A DNA stretch of 64,000 nucleotides from Streptomyces peucetius (lineage in GTDB: Bacteria; Actinomycetota; Actinomycetes; Streptomycetales; Streptomycetaceae), in contig NZ_CP107567.1 in the NCBI RefSeq assembly GCF_025854275.1, positions 186,001-250,000 on the forward strand, in the 5' to 3' direction. The notes below the pieces were generated by a model. It was not told the origin of the DNA. It did not search any database and worked only from the letters and a program-made list of their open reading frames with translations. Numbering within the stretch: the stretch's first letter is position 1; every line of letters starts with the position of its first letter. Of the stretch, positions 36,481 to 44,641 are shown piece by piece. The translations under genes were made by a program, and so were the position numbers.

Positions 36481-36588
36481 CCGCAGGTGCGCGCCGGAGG
36501 TGTGTACGGGGAGGCACCCGGTGACCGCTGGGGCGTACGGAGAGGGGCCGGTGTCCGCAGGTGCGTGCCGGACCTGCGTACGGGGAGG
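36481..36588. repeat. 34-bp direct repeats in the lipoprotein-permease gap
   Basis: Two imperfect copies (30 of 34 bases equal) at 36481-36514 and 36555-36588, both starting CCGCAGGTGCG and ending GTACGGGGAGG. Nearer the lipoprotein stop, arms GCGCCGCCC and GGGCGGCGC (about 36633-36673) can form a strong hairpin on the minus-strand mRNA. Such hairpins after the binding-protein gene usually lower expression of the downstream permease. The gap has no gene. Confidence 0.5.
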
Positions 36589-36680
36589 GGGCCGTTTGGC
36601 AGCCCGCCGGCGGGCGGGGGCAGGCGCGGTCCGCGCCGCCCCGCCGCCCACGGCGGTGCCGGCCGGGCGGCGCCCCGGGG

Positions 36681-37694
36681 TCAGCCCCAGCAGTTCTCCA
36701 GGCCGAACGCGGTGTCCTTGGCGTCGACCCCCGCCTGCGCCCGGTCGGTGATCAGGGTGACACCGGTGTCGGTGTAGCCGGAGGCCTTCTTGCCGCTCTC
36801 GGCGAAGTCCGCGACGGCCTTGACCCCCAGGGACGCCATCTCGAGCGGGTACTGCTGCGAGGTTGCGGCGATCTTGCCTTCCTTGACGGCCTTCGTGCCG
36901 GTGCAGCCGCCGTCGACGGAGACGACAAGCACCTTCTTCTCCAGGCCCCTGGCCTTCAGGGCCGTGTACGCGCCAAGCGCGGCCGGTTCGTTGATGGTGT
37001 AGACGACGTTGATGCCGGGGGCCTTCTGCAGGCAGTTCTCCATGGCGGTCTGGCCCTTGGCCTGGTCGCCGCCGGTGTCCTGGCTGCAGACGATCGACGG
37101 GTCGTTCTCCGGGACACCGAAGCCCTTGAGGAAGCCCTCGTGCCGCTGCTCGCCCACGGCGACCCCGGGCGCCAGGTCGAGCGTGGCGATCTTCGCCTTC
37201 TTGCCGGCCATGGCGGCCTTGGCGTATGCGCCGATGAGTTCGCCGGCCTTGACGTTGTCGGTGGCGAAGAGGGCGTCGGTGGCGTCCTGCGGCTCGGTGG
37301 GGCTGTCCAGGGCGATGACGAGAATGCCCTTGGCGCGGGCCTTCTCGAGGGCGGGGACGATCGCCTTCGAGTCGTTGGGCGTGATGAGGATGCCCTTCAC
37401 GCCGGAGTTCACCATGTTCTCGATCGCGGTGACCTGGCCGGCGTTGTCCCCGTCGAACTTGCCTGCCGCGCTGACCAGTTCGACGCCGCTGTCCTTCGCG
37501 GCCTGCTCGGCGCCCTCCTTCATCTTCACGAAGAAGGGGTTGGTGTCCGTCTTGGTGATCAGGCCGACCTTCACCGACCCGTCGTCCGAGCCGCCCTGCG
37601 CGCCGGAGCCGCAGGCCGTCAGCGCCAGCGTCGCGGCGGCGGTGCAGGCCGAGACCCTGACCAGGTTGGTGACGGCATGGTTGTTACGGGGCAT
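36681..37694 (-). CDS. CUT2 sugar-binding lipoprotein (fructose/ribose type)
   Basis: A 337-residue substrate-binding lipoprotein: signal peptide with lipobox LALTACGS (Cys28), then a periplasmic-binding-protein 4 fold (VGLITKTDTNPFFVKMKEG, GVKGILITPNDSKAIVPAL, VVSVDGGCTGTKAVKEG). Resembles FrcB/RbsB. ATG 37694 has AGGAG. First gene of the operon; two TGTCA-N4-TGACA operators lie 81-110 bases upstream in the region shared with the divergent kinase. Fructose is the most likely ligand given single-domain ATPase and neighbouring GH32 and PfkB genes (inference). Confidence 0.92.
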   Translation of the reverse strand: MPRNNHAVTNLVRVSACTAAATLALTACGSGAQGGSDDGSVKVGLITKTDTNPFFVKMKEGAEQAAKDSGVELVSAAGKFDGDNAGQVTAIENMVNSGVKGILITPNDSKAIVPALEKARAKGILVIALDSPTEPQDATDALFATDNVKAGELIGAYAKAAMAGKKAKIATLDLAPGVAVGEQRHEGFLKGFGVPENDPSIVCSQDTGGDQAKGQTAMENCLQKAPGINVVYTINEPAALGAYTALKARGLEKKVLVVSVDGGCTGTKAVKEGKIAATSQQYPLEMASLGVKAVADFAESGKKASGYTDTGVTLITDRAQAGVDAKDTAFGLENCWG

Positions 37695-37774
37695 GACTGA
37701 CTCCTGCTGGTTTCGGGCGGAGCGGCCGGCTGTCCAAGGGCACTGCGGCGCGGGGACATTACTGCTGCGGGCGG

Positions 37775-37804
37775 TGTCATCGTTGACCGATGTCATCGTT
37801 GACA
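37775..37804. promoter_or_regulatory. Tandem TGTCA-N4-TGACA operators between lipoprotein and kinase genes
   Basis: TGTCATCGTTGACC (37775-37788) and TGTCATCGTTGACA (37791-37804), separated by two bases, so centres are 16 bp apart. The second is a perfect TGTCA/TGACA inverted repeat. The same arrangement recurs at 39006-39035 before the secreted GH32. Probably bound by the third LacI regulator. Confidence 0.75.
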
Positions 37805-37958
37805 CTGCTTGCGGAGGATGATGGACTCCGTCTCCCGGCAACGTCAATGCCTTGACGCCGTCACAAATCCGCAACGCCGCGCCAGCGGCCGCACGTCGAC
37901 GGCGCCGCCCCTCGGACACCCCTGGGCGGCGCGCCGCCCTACCCGGAGAGAAGCAGCC

Positions 37959-38921
37959 ATGCGCCTGCCTCAGGTCACCGTCCTCGGCGAATGCGTCGCC
38001 GACGCCTTCACCGTCCCCGCATCCGCACCGGGCGAGCTCGGCCTGCGGGTCCTGCCGGGCGGCGGCCCGGCGAACACAGCCGTGGCACTCGCCCGGCTGG
38101 GCACGCCCGCCCGCCTGCTGGCCCGGCTGTCGGACGACGTGTTCGGCCGGCTCTTCCGCGCCCGCCTCGAGGCCTCGGGGGTCGATCTGTCCCAGGCCGT
38201 ACGCGCCGGGGAGCCAAGCACCCTGGCCGTCGCCGAGCTCGACACGGCGGGTCAGGCGGTGTACTCCTTCCACGCGCAGGGCACCGCGGACTGGCAGTGG
38301 ACGGCGGACGAACTGTCCGCGACGGACCTCTCGTCCACCGCCTGCCTGCACTCGGGCTCACTCGCCCTCGTACGCGAACCGGGCGGCCGGGTCGTGGAGG
38401 AATTCCTGGCCCGCGCCTCGGCCACCGCCACGATCTGCCTCGACCCCAACGTCCGCCCGCTGCTCGTGGCGCCCGGGGTGTACCGCGAACGCCTGCCGCG
38501 CTGGTGCGCGCTCGCCGACGTCCTGCGCGTGAGCGAGGACGACCTGGAACTGCTGCTGCCCGGTCGCCCCGCCGAGCAGGCCTGCGACGTCTGGCACGCC
38601 GCGGGCGCCCGGCTCGTCGTCGTCACGCTCGGGGGGCGCGGCGCGATCGCCTCGCTGGACGGCGAGCGGGTCAAGGTGCCTGCGCCGCCGACCGCCGTCG
38701 TCGACACCGTCGGGGCCGGCGACTCCTTCACCGCGGGGCTTCTCCACCACCTCGGGACCAAGGGGCTGCTCGGCGGCCGGCTGACGGATCTGCGCATCGA
38801 CGACGTCACTCGGGCGTGTGTGTTCGCGGCCAGGGTCGCGGCGCTCACCTGCTCGGTGAGCGGGCCGAACCCGCCGTGGGAGGGCGAGTTGCGGGAGCCG
38901 GTGGCGTCGGTCGGGCCGTAG
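37959..38921 (+). CDS. PfkB-family sugar kinase, probable fructokinase
   Basis: A 320-residue ribokinase/PfkB-family kinase. N-terminal GGGPANTAVALARLG and the C-terminal DTVGAGDSFTAGLL motif with catalytic Asp255 are present, as is the LDPNVRP central motif. ATG 37959 has GGAGAG eight bases upstream; the longer upstream frame crosses the operator region and is rejected. Divergent from the CUT2 operon and followed by the secreted GH32. Fructose 6-kinase activity is inferred from context; other sugars such as 2-keto-3-deoxygluconate cannot be excluded. Confidence 0.88.
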   Translation: MRLPQVTVLGECVADAFTVPASAPGELGLRVLPGGGPANTAVALARLGTPARLLARLSDDVFGRLFRARLEASGVDLSQAVRAGEPSTLAVAELDTAGQAVYSFHAQGTADWQWTADELSATDLSSTACLHSGSLALVREPGGRVVEEFLARASATATICLDPNVRPLLVAPGVYRERLPRWCALADVLRVSEDDLELLLPGRPAEQACDVWHAAGARLVVVTLGGRGAIASLDGERVKVPAPPTAVVDTVGAGDSFTAGLLHHLGTKGLLGGRLTDLRIDDVTRACVFAARVAALTCSVSGPNPPWEGELREPVASVGP

Positions 38922-38998
38922 GGCCGTCACCGTTCCCGTCGCGGCGGCTCTGCCGGAACCATTGACGGACCTCCTCGAGCACGCTCATCATCACTGCC

Positions 38999-39042
38999 CA
39001 GTGGATGTCATCGCTGACATATGTCAGCGATGACATCCACTG
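38999..39042. promoter_or_regulatory. 44-bp perfect palindrome holding two operators, upstream of secreted GH32
   Basis: Left half starts CAGTGGATGTCATCGCTGA and the right half is its exact complement, 22 bp each, no spacer. Inside are TGTCATCGCTGACA (39006-39019) and TGTCAGCGATGACA (39022-39035), two bases apart, the same spacing as at 37775. It ends 102 bases before the GH32 start. Most likely a doubled LacI operator; it could also form a hairpin. Confidence 0.8.
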
Positions 39043-39143
39043 TTCCGGGCCGCCCCCACCGCCCGGCACTGCGATCCCCTTCGGCGTCGTGCCACCGCGG
39101 CGGACGCGGACACGACGCCGCCGCCCACAGTGCAGGAGAGACC

Positions 39144-41702
39144 ATGAGCCCAGGCCCCGTGTACCGACGTGCCCGGCTGCGCCTCGTCGCCGCGGCAGCC
39201 GCGACATGCGCGCTCGCCGTCACCGCCGTAGTCCCCCAGGCGGCGGCGACCGGCACCACGCCCCACACCGAGACCTACCGGCCACAGTTCCACTTCTCCC
39301 CGGAGAAGAACTGGATGAACGACCCCAACGGCCTGGTGTACTTCAAGGGCGAGTACCACCTCTTCTACCAGTACAACCCGAGCGGCAACACCTGGGGCAA
39401 CATGTCCTGGGGCCATGCGGTCAGCAGGGACCTGGTGCACTGGGAGGAACTGCCGCTCGCGATCCCGCACGACGACGAGGAGATGGTCTTCTCCGGCAGC
39501 GCGGTCGTCGACCACGAGAACACCAGCGGCTTCGGGACCAAGGACAACCCCGCGATGGTCGCCGTCTACACCAGCGCCTACAAGAAGGACGGCAGGCAGG
39601 CCCAGTCGCTGGCGTACAGCACGGACCGCGGCCGCACCTGGACCAAGTACCAGGGCAACCCGGTCCTCGACATCGGCTCCAAGGAGTTCCGCGACCCGAA
39701 GGTGCAGTGGTACGCGCCGACGAAGAGCTGGCTGATGACGGTGTCCCTGTCCACCGAGCACAAGGTGCGCTTCTACTCGTCGAAGGACCTCAAGAGCTGG
39801 ACGCATCTGAGCGACTTCGGCCCGGCCGGCGCCGTCGGAGGCGTATGGGAGTGCCCCGATCTCTTCCCGCTGCCCGTCGACGGCGACAGCGGGCGCACCA
39901 AGTGGGTCCTGGTCGTGAACATCAACCCCGGCGGCATCGCGGGCGGTTCGGCGGCCCAGTACTTCGTCGGCGACTTCGACGGGACCCGCTTCACCCCCGA
40001 CGACGACGGTTCGTACACGCCTCCGCCCGGCCTGGTCGTCCAGGACTTCGAGGCGAGCGACTACGGGAACTGGACGACGACCGGCACGGCCTTCGGCGAA
40101 GGACCGGTCCCCGCGCCGGCGCCCGGCTCGTCGGGCACGAGCGGCGTCGAGGGCCAGTGGTTCGCCGACAGTTTCCACGGCGACGACGCCGAGACCGGCA
40201 CACTCACCTCGCAACCCTTCACCGTGAACAGCGCGTATCTCAACTTCAAGGTGGCCGGCGGCCGTCACCCGCACGTCCCCGGCTCCGTCCTCGGCGACGC
40301 ACCGGCGCCCGGGGGCACGGTGCTCGCCGACTTCGAGCAGGACGGCTACGGATCCTGGACCGCCACGGGAACCGCCTTCGGCGACGGCCCCGCCGCGGGA
40401 ACGCTCCCGGGCCAGCAACCGGTGTCCGGGTACACGGGCGACCGGCTGGTGAACAGCTTCCGGGAGGGTGACGCGACCACGGGCACGCTCACCTCTCCCG
40501 AGTTCACCGTCACCGCGAAGCACATCAACTTCCTCGTCGGCGGCGGCAGGCACCCCTCCGGAGCCGAAGCGCCCACCGCCGTCCGCCTCGTCGTCGACGG
40601 CAGGACCGTACGCAGCGCCACCGGCGCCGACTCCGAGGCGCTCAACTGGGCCTCCTGGGACGTCGCCGATCTCGTCGGCCGAAAGGCGCACATCGAGGTC
40701 GTCGACGAGAACACCGGCGGCTGGGGGCACATCCTGCTCGACCAGGTCATGCTCTCCGACACTCCGGCCCGGCCGCGTTCGACCGAGACCGCCGTCAATC
40801 TCCTGGTCGACGGCAAGGTCGTCCAGAGCGTGTCCGGCGCGGACAGCGGAAGCCTGGACTGGGCGTCCTTCGACCTCCGCGCCCACCGGGGCAAGCAGGC
40901 CGTCGTCCAGCTCGTCGACATGAACAAGGGCGGCTGGGGCCACATCATGGCCGACCACTTCGTCGCCGCGGAGGAGCCCGCGACCTCCAGCGTCCAGCGG
41001 GCCCACTGGGTCGACCACGGCAAGGACTACTACGCGGCCGTCTCCTGGGAGGACGCGCCGGACGGCAAGCGCCGCATGATCGGGTGGATGAACAACTGGC
41101 AGTACGGCAACAGCATCCCCACCTCCCCCTGGCGCAGCGCGCAGAGCATCCCGCGCGAGATGGCGCTGCGGACCGTGGACGGCCGGATCCGACTGACGCA
41201 GCAGCCGGTGACGTCCGTGCGCTCGCTCCGTACGGGGCAGGCGGTCGGGGTCCGCGACATCACGGTCACGGACGGCACCACGCCGCTGGCCCAGGGACGG
41301 GCCGACGGAAAGGCGCTCGATCTGCAGGCCACCTTCTCCCTGCGTGACGCCGAGCGGTTCGGACTCAAGGTCCGCACCGGCGAAGGGCAGGAGACCGTCA
41401 TCGGGTACGACGCGAAGACGCAGGAGCTGTACGTCGACCGCACCAAGTCGGGCGCGGTGGACTTCCATGCGGACTTCCCCGGCGTCCAGCGCGCACCGCT
41501 GGCGGCCGAGGACGGCAAGGTCAGGCTGCGGATCCTGGTCGACTGGTCGTCGGTGGAGGTGTTCGGGGGCGACGGTCAGGCCGTGATCACCGACCAGATC
41601 TTCCCCGACCCGGACAGCGAGGGCATCCAGCTCTTCGCGGAAGGCGGCTCGGTCGGCGTGGAGGAGGTGAAGGTCTGGCAGCTGCGGTCCTACCGCGACT
41701 GA
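39144..41702 (+). CDS. Secreted GH32 fructan hydrolase (levanase/inulinase type) with nested insert domain
   Basis: An 852-residue exported enzyme. Residues 1-35 are a Sec signal ending PQAAA. The GH32 propeller has NWMNDPNG (Asp60), FRDP (Asp184) and WECPD (Glu236). After blade 4 (about residue 295) the catalytic domain is interrupted by an inserted beta-rich region to about 612, then resumes with WVDHGKDYYAAVSWEDAPDG and the C-terminal sandwich (VDWSSVEVFGGDGQAV). The insert consists of a domain split in two (297-377 and 546-609) with a full copy of the same domain (393-539) lodged inside it. ATG 39144 has GGAGAG. Upstream palindromic operator indicates sugar-responsive control. Levan versus inulin preference not readable. 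Confidence 0.92.
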   Translation: MSPGPVYRRARLRLVAAAAATCALAVTAVVPQAAATGTTPHTETYRPQFHFSPEKNWMNDPNGLVYFKGEYHLFYQYNPSGNTWGNMSWGHAVSRDLVHWEELPLAIPHDDEEMVFSGSAVVDHENTSGFGTKDNPAMVAVYTSAYKKDGRQAQSLAYSTDRGRTWTKYQGNPVLDIGSKEFRDPKVQWYAPTKSWLMTVSLSTEHKVRFYSSKDLKSWTHLSDFGPAGAVGGVWECPDLFPLPVDGDSGRTKWVLVVNINPGGIAGGSAAQYFVGDFDGTRFTPDDDGSYTPPPGLVVQDFEASDYGNWTTTGTAFGEGPVPAPAPGSSGTSGVEGQWFADSFHGDDAETGTLTSQPFTVNSAYLNFKVAGGRHPHVPGSVLGDAPAPGGTVLADFEQDGYGSWTATGTAFGDGPAAGTLPGQQPVSGYTGDRLVNSFREGDATTGTLTSPEFTVTAKHINFLVGGGRHPSGAEAPTAVRLVVDGRTVRSATGADSEALNWASWDVADLVGRKAHIEVVDENTGGWGHILLDQVMLSDTPARPRSTETAVNLLVDGKVVQSVSGADSGSLDWASFDLRAHRGKQAVVQLVDMNKGGWGHIMADHFVAAEEPATSSVQRAHWVDHGKDYYAAVSWEDAPDGKRRMIGWMNNWQYGNSIPTSPWRSAQSIPREMALRTVDGRIRLTQQPVTSVRSLRTGQAVGVRDITVTDGTTPLAQGRADGKALDLQATFSLRDAERFGLKVRTGEGQETVIGYDAKTQELYVDRTKSGAVDFHADFPGVQRAPLAAEDGKVRLRILVDWSSVEVFGGDGQAVITDQIFPDPDSEGIQLFAEGGSVGVEEVKVWQLRSYRD

Positions 41703-41796
41703 ACCACTCGACGACGAAGCGGGCGGGGGCGGCCGACCGCCCGTGCCCTGGGCGCCGGGCCGGCCGCGTGCCGGTGACACGACAGGAGACAGAGAC

Positions 41797-42114
41797 ATGA
41801 CGAAGACCCTGCTGGCCGAGTTCAGCGTGCGTCCCGGCCGTGAGGCGCACGTCGCCGAGCTGGTGGAGGGCTACAGCCGACGTGTCCGCCAGGAGCCCGG
41901 AAATCTGGCCTTCGAGGTGTACACGAAGGAGTCCGACCCCCGGTCGTACTGCGTCTTCGAGGTGTACGCGGACGAGGCCGCGTTCCGGGCCCACCTGACG
42001 GCGCCCTACGGCGCGCTGTTCAACGCCGAGCTGCGCCCGTGCATCAACGAGGAGGAGTCCGTTCTCACCTTCCTGACTCCTGCCGACCACGCACCACAGG
42101 CCCGGCGCCGTTAG
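41797..42114 (+). CDS. ABM-fold (antibiotic biosynthesis monooxygenase-like) protein
   Basis: A 105-residue dimeric alpha/beta-barrel protein: LLAEFSVRPGREAHVAELVE, RQEPGNLAFEVYTKESDP and CVFEVYADEAAFRAHLTAP. Members range from quinone monooxygenases to structural stress proteins; active-site residues are not diagnostic. ATG 41797 has AGGAG. It starts 94 bases after the secreted GH32 and may be read through with it, but no functional tie to fructan use is evident. A strong hairpin follows. Confidence 0.82.
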   Translation: MTKTLLAEFSVRPGREAHVAELVEGYSRRVRQEPGNLAFEVYTKESDPRSYCVFEVYADEAAFRAHLTAPYGALFNAELRPCINEEESVLTFLTPADHAPQARRR

Positions 42115-42131
42115 GCACGGTACGGGCCGCC

Positions 42132-42155
42132 GCCCGCCCTGGCAGCAGGGCGGGC
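42132..42155. terminator. Terminator after the ABM gene
   Basis: GCCCGCCCTG-gcag-CAGGGCGGGC, ten-base perfect arms with a four-base loop, 17 bases after the stop and facing the convergent GNAT gene. Confidence 0.75.
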
Positions 42156-42230
42156 GGGCATGTCAGCGGGTGCGCCGTCCGTGTGGTGGTGCGCACCGTC
42201 CCGCACCGGCTTCCGAAGGCGCGAGCCGTC

Positions 42231-42764
42231 TCACGCCTGGAATTCGGTGAGATCGATGCTGTGGACGTGCAGCGGGAAGCCGTACACCGGGTGCTCCGTC
42301 TCGCGCTCCGGCGCCATGCCCAGCTTGCGGATGACGTTCTCGGACGCGTCGTCCCCCACACGGCTGATGCTGATCACGCGGTCGAGGCCCCGGTCCTGGA
42401 GCGCGAACTCCAGCGTCGCGTGGGCGGCTTCCGAGGCGTATCCCTGGCCCCAGAAGGGTGCGCCGAGCCGCCAGCCGATCGCCACGGCGGGCATCACCTC
42501 CGGCAGGAACCCGGGAACGTACAACCCCGTGAAGCCGGCCAGTTCGCCGGAGGCCAGCAGTTCGACGGCGAAGAGACCGAAGCCCTCCGCGTCCCACTCC
42601 TCCTCCCACTGCTCGATCTCCTCAGCCGTGCGTTCGAGATCGTGCACCGAGGCGTCGTCGGTCCAGCGCATGACCCGCGGGTCCGCGTTGATCTCCGCCA
42701 TCGGCACGAGGTCGTCGTCGGTCCAGCGGCGGAGCAGGAGGCGGGGCGTGCGGATCTCGGTCAT
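42231..42764 (-). CDS. GNAT-family N-acetyltransferase (RimJ/RimL type)
   Basis: A 177-residue acetyltransferase: N-terminal RTPRLLLRRWTDDDLVPMAE, the acetyl-CoA loop WGQGYASEAAHATLEFAL (Q/RxxGxA-type), VISISRVGDDASENVIRKLG and a HPVYGF C-terminal strand. Typical of proteins that acetylate ribosomal protein N-termini or small amines; substrate unknown. ATG 42764. No overlap with neighbours. Confidence 0.88.
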   Translation of the reverse strand: MTEIRTPRLLLRRWTDDDLVPMAEINADPRVMRWTDDASVHDLERTAEEIEQWEEEWDAEGFGLFAVELLASGELAGFTGLYVPGFLPEVMPAVAIGWRLGAPFWGQGYASEAAHATLEFALQDRGLDRVISISRVGDDASENVIRKLGMAPERETEHPVYGFPLHVHSIDLTEFQA

Positions 42765-42856
42765 GGGCCCATCCTGCCGGAGGCGGTGGACCCACCGGTA
42801 ATCGGTGCTCGTGCCGGCCGCCCCGGCGGACGAGGCGTCCCGCTCGGCCGCTGCGA

Positions 42857-43948
42857 TCAGTGGCGGACCACCAGCAGGGCCGCGGTGTCGTCCTCCAGGC
42901 CGTGGACGCCGAAATGACGGAGGTCGCCCTTCAGCAGGGAGGTGATCGCATCGGCGGGGCGCGTGGCCCACTGGCCGAAGCGTTCCTCCAGCGGGTAGAA
43001 GTCGCCGTTCCGGTTGCGGGTCTCGGTCACCCCGTCGGTGAACACCAGCAGCCGGTCCCCAGGCTCGAAGGGCAGTTCCCGCACGTCGTACTCCTGCTCC
43101 AGGCGCACCGGCAGATTCACGGGCAGTGAGGGCGCCGGGAAGTCGACGGCCCGGACCGTGGTGTCGTGCTGGATCAGCGGTGCCGGGTGCCCGAGGGTGA
43201 GCAGCCGGACCACCGGGGCGTCGTCGGGGACCTCCGCCAGGATGACGGTGGCGAAGCGGTCGGCCCCTTCCGCCTCGGGGGCGCGCTGCCCGTACCGGCG
43301 CATGCTGAGCTCCAGGCGGCGCGCGATCCCGGGCAGGTCGGTCTCCGAGTACGCGGCCTCGCGGAAGGACCCCAGCAGTATCGAGGCCGCCTCCACCGCG
43401 CCCAGCCCCTTGCCCTGCACGTCTCCGAGGATGAGGCGCACCCCGTCACCGACCGGCAGGGCTTTGCAGAAGTCGCCGCCCACATGGGCGCCGTGCACCG
43501 ACGCCTCGTACAGCAGGTGCAGGTCCACCGGGCCGAGCCGGGACGGCAGGGGCCGCTGGACCGCCCGCTGGGTCACATCGGCCAGCGCGATGACATCCTT
43601 CAGTCTCCGCTCCCGCCGGTCGCGGGCCCGGCTCGCCCACACCGCCGCGCTCACCACGACCATCAGCGCGAGGAAGCTGAGACCCGAGTCGCCGGAGACC
43701 AGCTCCGAGTGGCGGGTGGCCAGCGCCGCGAACAACGCCACGGAGAGCAGCCCGAAGCCGAGAGTGCTGAGCGTCCCCCAGGTGACAGCTGCGAGCGCGG
43801 GCACGGCGAAGAGGAAGTGCTCGAAGTGCTCCGTGTCCGGTGTGACCAGGTCCAGAACCACGGCCAGGACAAGCAGCACGCACGGCAGCACCCGGCCGAC
43901 CACCAGAGCGACGTCGGCCTTACCGCGGGAGTACGAGGACTCAGGCAT
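42857..43948 (-). CDS. Membrane-anchored PP2C/SpoIIE-type phosphatase
   Basis: A 363-residue protein. Residues 15-110 form three or four membrane helices; 140-362 are a PPM/SpoIIE serine phosphatase. Metal-binding Asp residues are seen in HVGGDFCKALPVGDGVRLILGDVQGKG and FTDGVTETRN, and the C-terminal LEDDTAALLVVR is canonical. Such proteins usually dephosphorylate anti-anti-sigma factors. No sensor (PAS/GAF) or kinase domain is fused, so input may come through the membrane part. Monocistronic. Confidence 0.9.
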   Translation of the reverse strand: MPESSYSRGKADVALVVGRVLPCVLLVLAVVLDLVTPDTEHFEHFLFAVPALAAVTWGTLSTLGFGLLSVALFAALATRHSELVSGDSGLSFLALMVVVSAAVWASRARDRRERRLKDVIALADVTQRAVQRPLPSRLGPVDLHLLYEASVHGAHVGGDFCKALPVGDGVRLILGDVQGKGLGAVEAASILLGSFREAAYSETDLPGIARRLELSMRRYGQRAPEAEGADRFATVILAEVPDDAPVVRLLTLGHPAPLIQHDTTVRAVDFPAPSLPVNLPVRLEQEYDVRELPFEPGDRLLVFTDGVTETRNRNGDFYPLEERFGQWATRPADAITSLLKGDLRHFGVHGLEDDTAALLVVRH

Positions 43949-44078
43949 TCAGTCCATTACGCCCGATCACGGCGATCCGCTCCACCGCTGGGACCGTGTC
44001 GGTCCGGCCCTTCACTCGGCTGCCCGCCCGAGCATGTGGGCACGGCTGCGCGAGAGGCGACGAAGGGGCGGGACGCCG

Positions 44079-44108
44079 ACGCCCGCCCCGGCGGACCGGG
44101 GCGGGCGT
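44079..44108. terminator. Terminator after the cold-shock gene
   Basis: ACGCCCGCCCCGG-cgga-CCGGGGCGGGCGT, perfect 13-bp arms with a four-base loop, 14 bases after the csp stop; it also separates csp from the phosphatase gene. Confidence 0.85.
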
Positions 44109-44122
44109 CACAGCGAGGTGGC

Positions 44123-44326
44123 TCAGGCGGGGGTGATGTTCTCCGCCTGCGGGCCCTTCTGGCCCTGGACGACGTCGAAGTTCACCTTCTGGCCCTCCTG
44201 CAGCTCACGGAAGCCGGAGCTGGCGATGTTCGAGTAGTGGGCGAAGACGTCCGGGCCCCCGCCGTCCTGCTCGATGAAGCCGAAGCCCTTTTCCGAGTTG
44301 AACCACTTGACTGTTCCACTGGCCAT
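44123..44326 (-). CDS. Cold-shock protein (CspA family)
   Basis: A 67-residue CSD protein of normal length: [20 protein letters not shown] with RNP1 KGFGFI, and RNP2 as VFAHYSNI (Ala-His-Tyr instead of the common VHF). Binds single-stranded nucleic acid and acts as an RNA chaperone. ATG 44326 is preceded by GGAGGGCAAAA. It has a long leader (about 150 bases) containing a hairpin followed by TTTT, see 44418-44443. Confidence 0.96.
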   Translation of the reverse strand: MASGTVKWFNSEKGFGFIEQDGGGPDVFAHYSNIASSGFRELQEGQKVNFDVVQGQKGPQAENITPA

Positions 44327-44417
44327 TTTTGCCCTCCAAGGGACTGTAAATCGGTGCCCGCACGGCGCGGGAGCCGGAGGTGATCGCCCTGGTCCTCAGA
44401 GGCTTGAAACAGCAAAA

Positions 44418-44482
44418 CGCCCGTGAACTCGCGCTCACGGGCGACCGGTACTTCGGAACCATGACAGCTGTCACTGACGCTA
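44418..44482 (-). promoter_or_regulatory. csp promoter and leader hairpin, possible attenuator
   Basis: On the minus strand a plausible -10 TAGCGT (44482-44477) is followed by CCGAAGTACCGG and then a hairpin CGCCCGTGA-loop-TCACGGGCG (44443-44418) with TTTTGCTG directly after it, well upstream of the csp start. This looks like an intrinsic terminator inside the leader, suitable for temperature- or protein-dependent attenuation. The same box-plus-hairpin layout precedes the DEAD-box helicase at 53166. Gap 44327-44641 contains no gene. Confidence 0.55.
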
Positions 44483-44641
44483 CACGGCCTGTGCCCTCTT
44501 CACCACGAGAACCACCCTGCCGGGCGACTCCGCGCCCGTCACCCGGGCTTTTCGGGCGTCGGCCCCCTCGCCGTACCGTCCGCCAGGCACCCGGCCCCAT
44601 ACTGGAGCGGCCCGCAACCGCCGCCGCGACAGAACGACTCC

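Noticed and set aside
38999..39042. 44-bp palindrome as an insertion-sequence end or transcription terminator
   Set aside because: No transposase or target duplication nearby, and it contains two copies of the operator found at 37775, so regulation is the better reading.
39024..41798. 924-codon minus-strand frame opposite the secreted GH32
   Set aside because: Shadow of a strongly supported signal-peptide-bearing GH32 gene.
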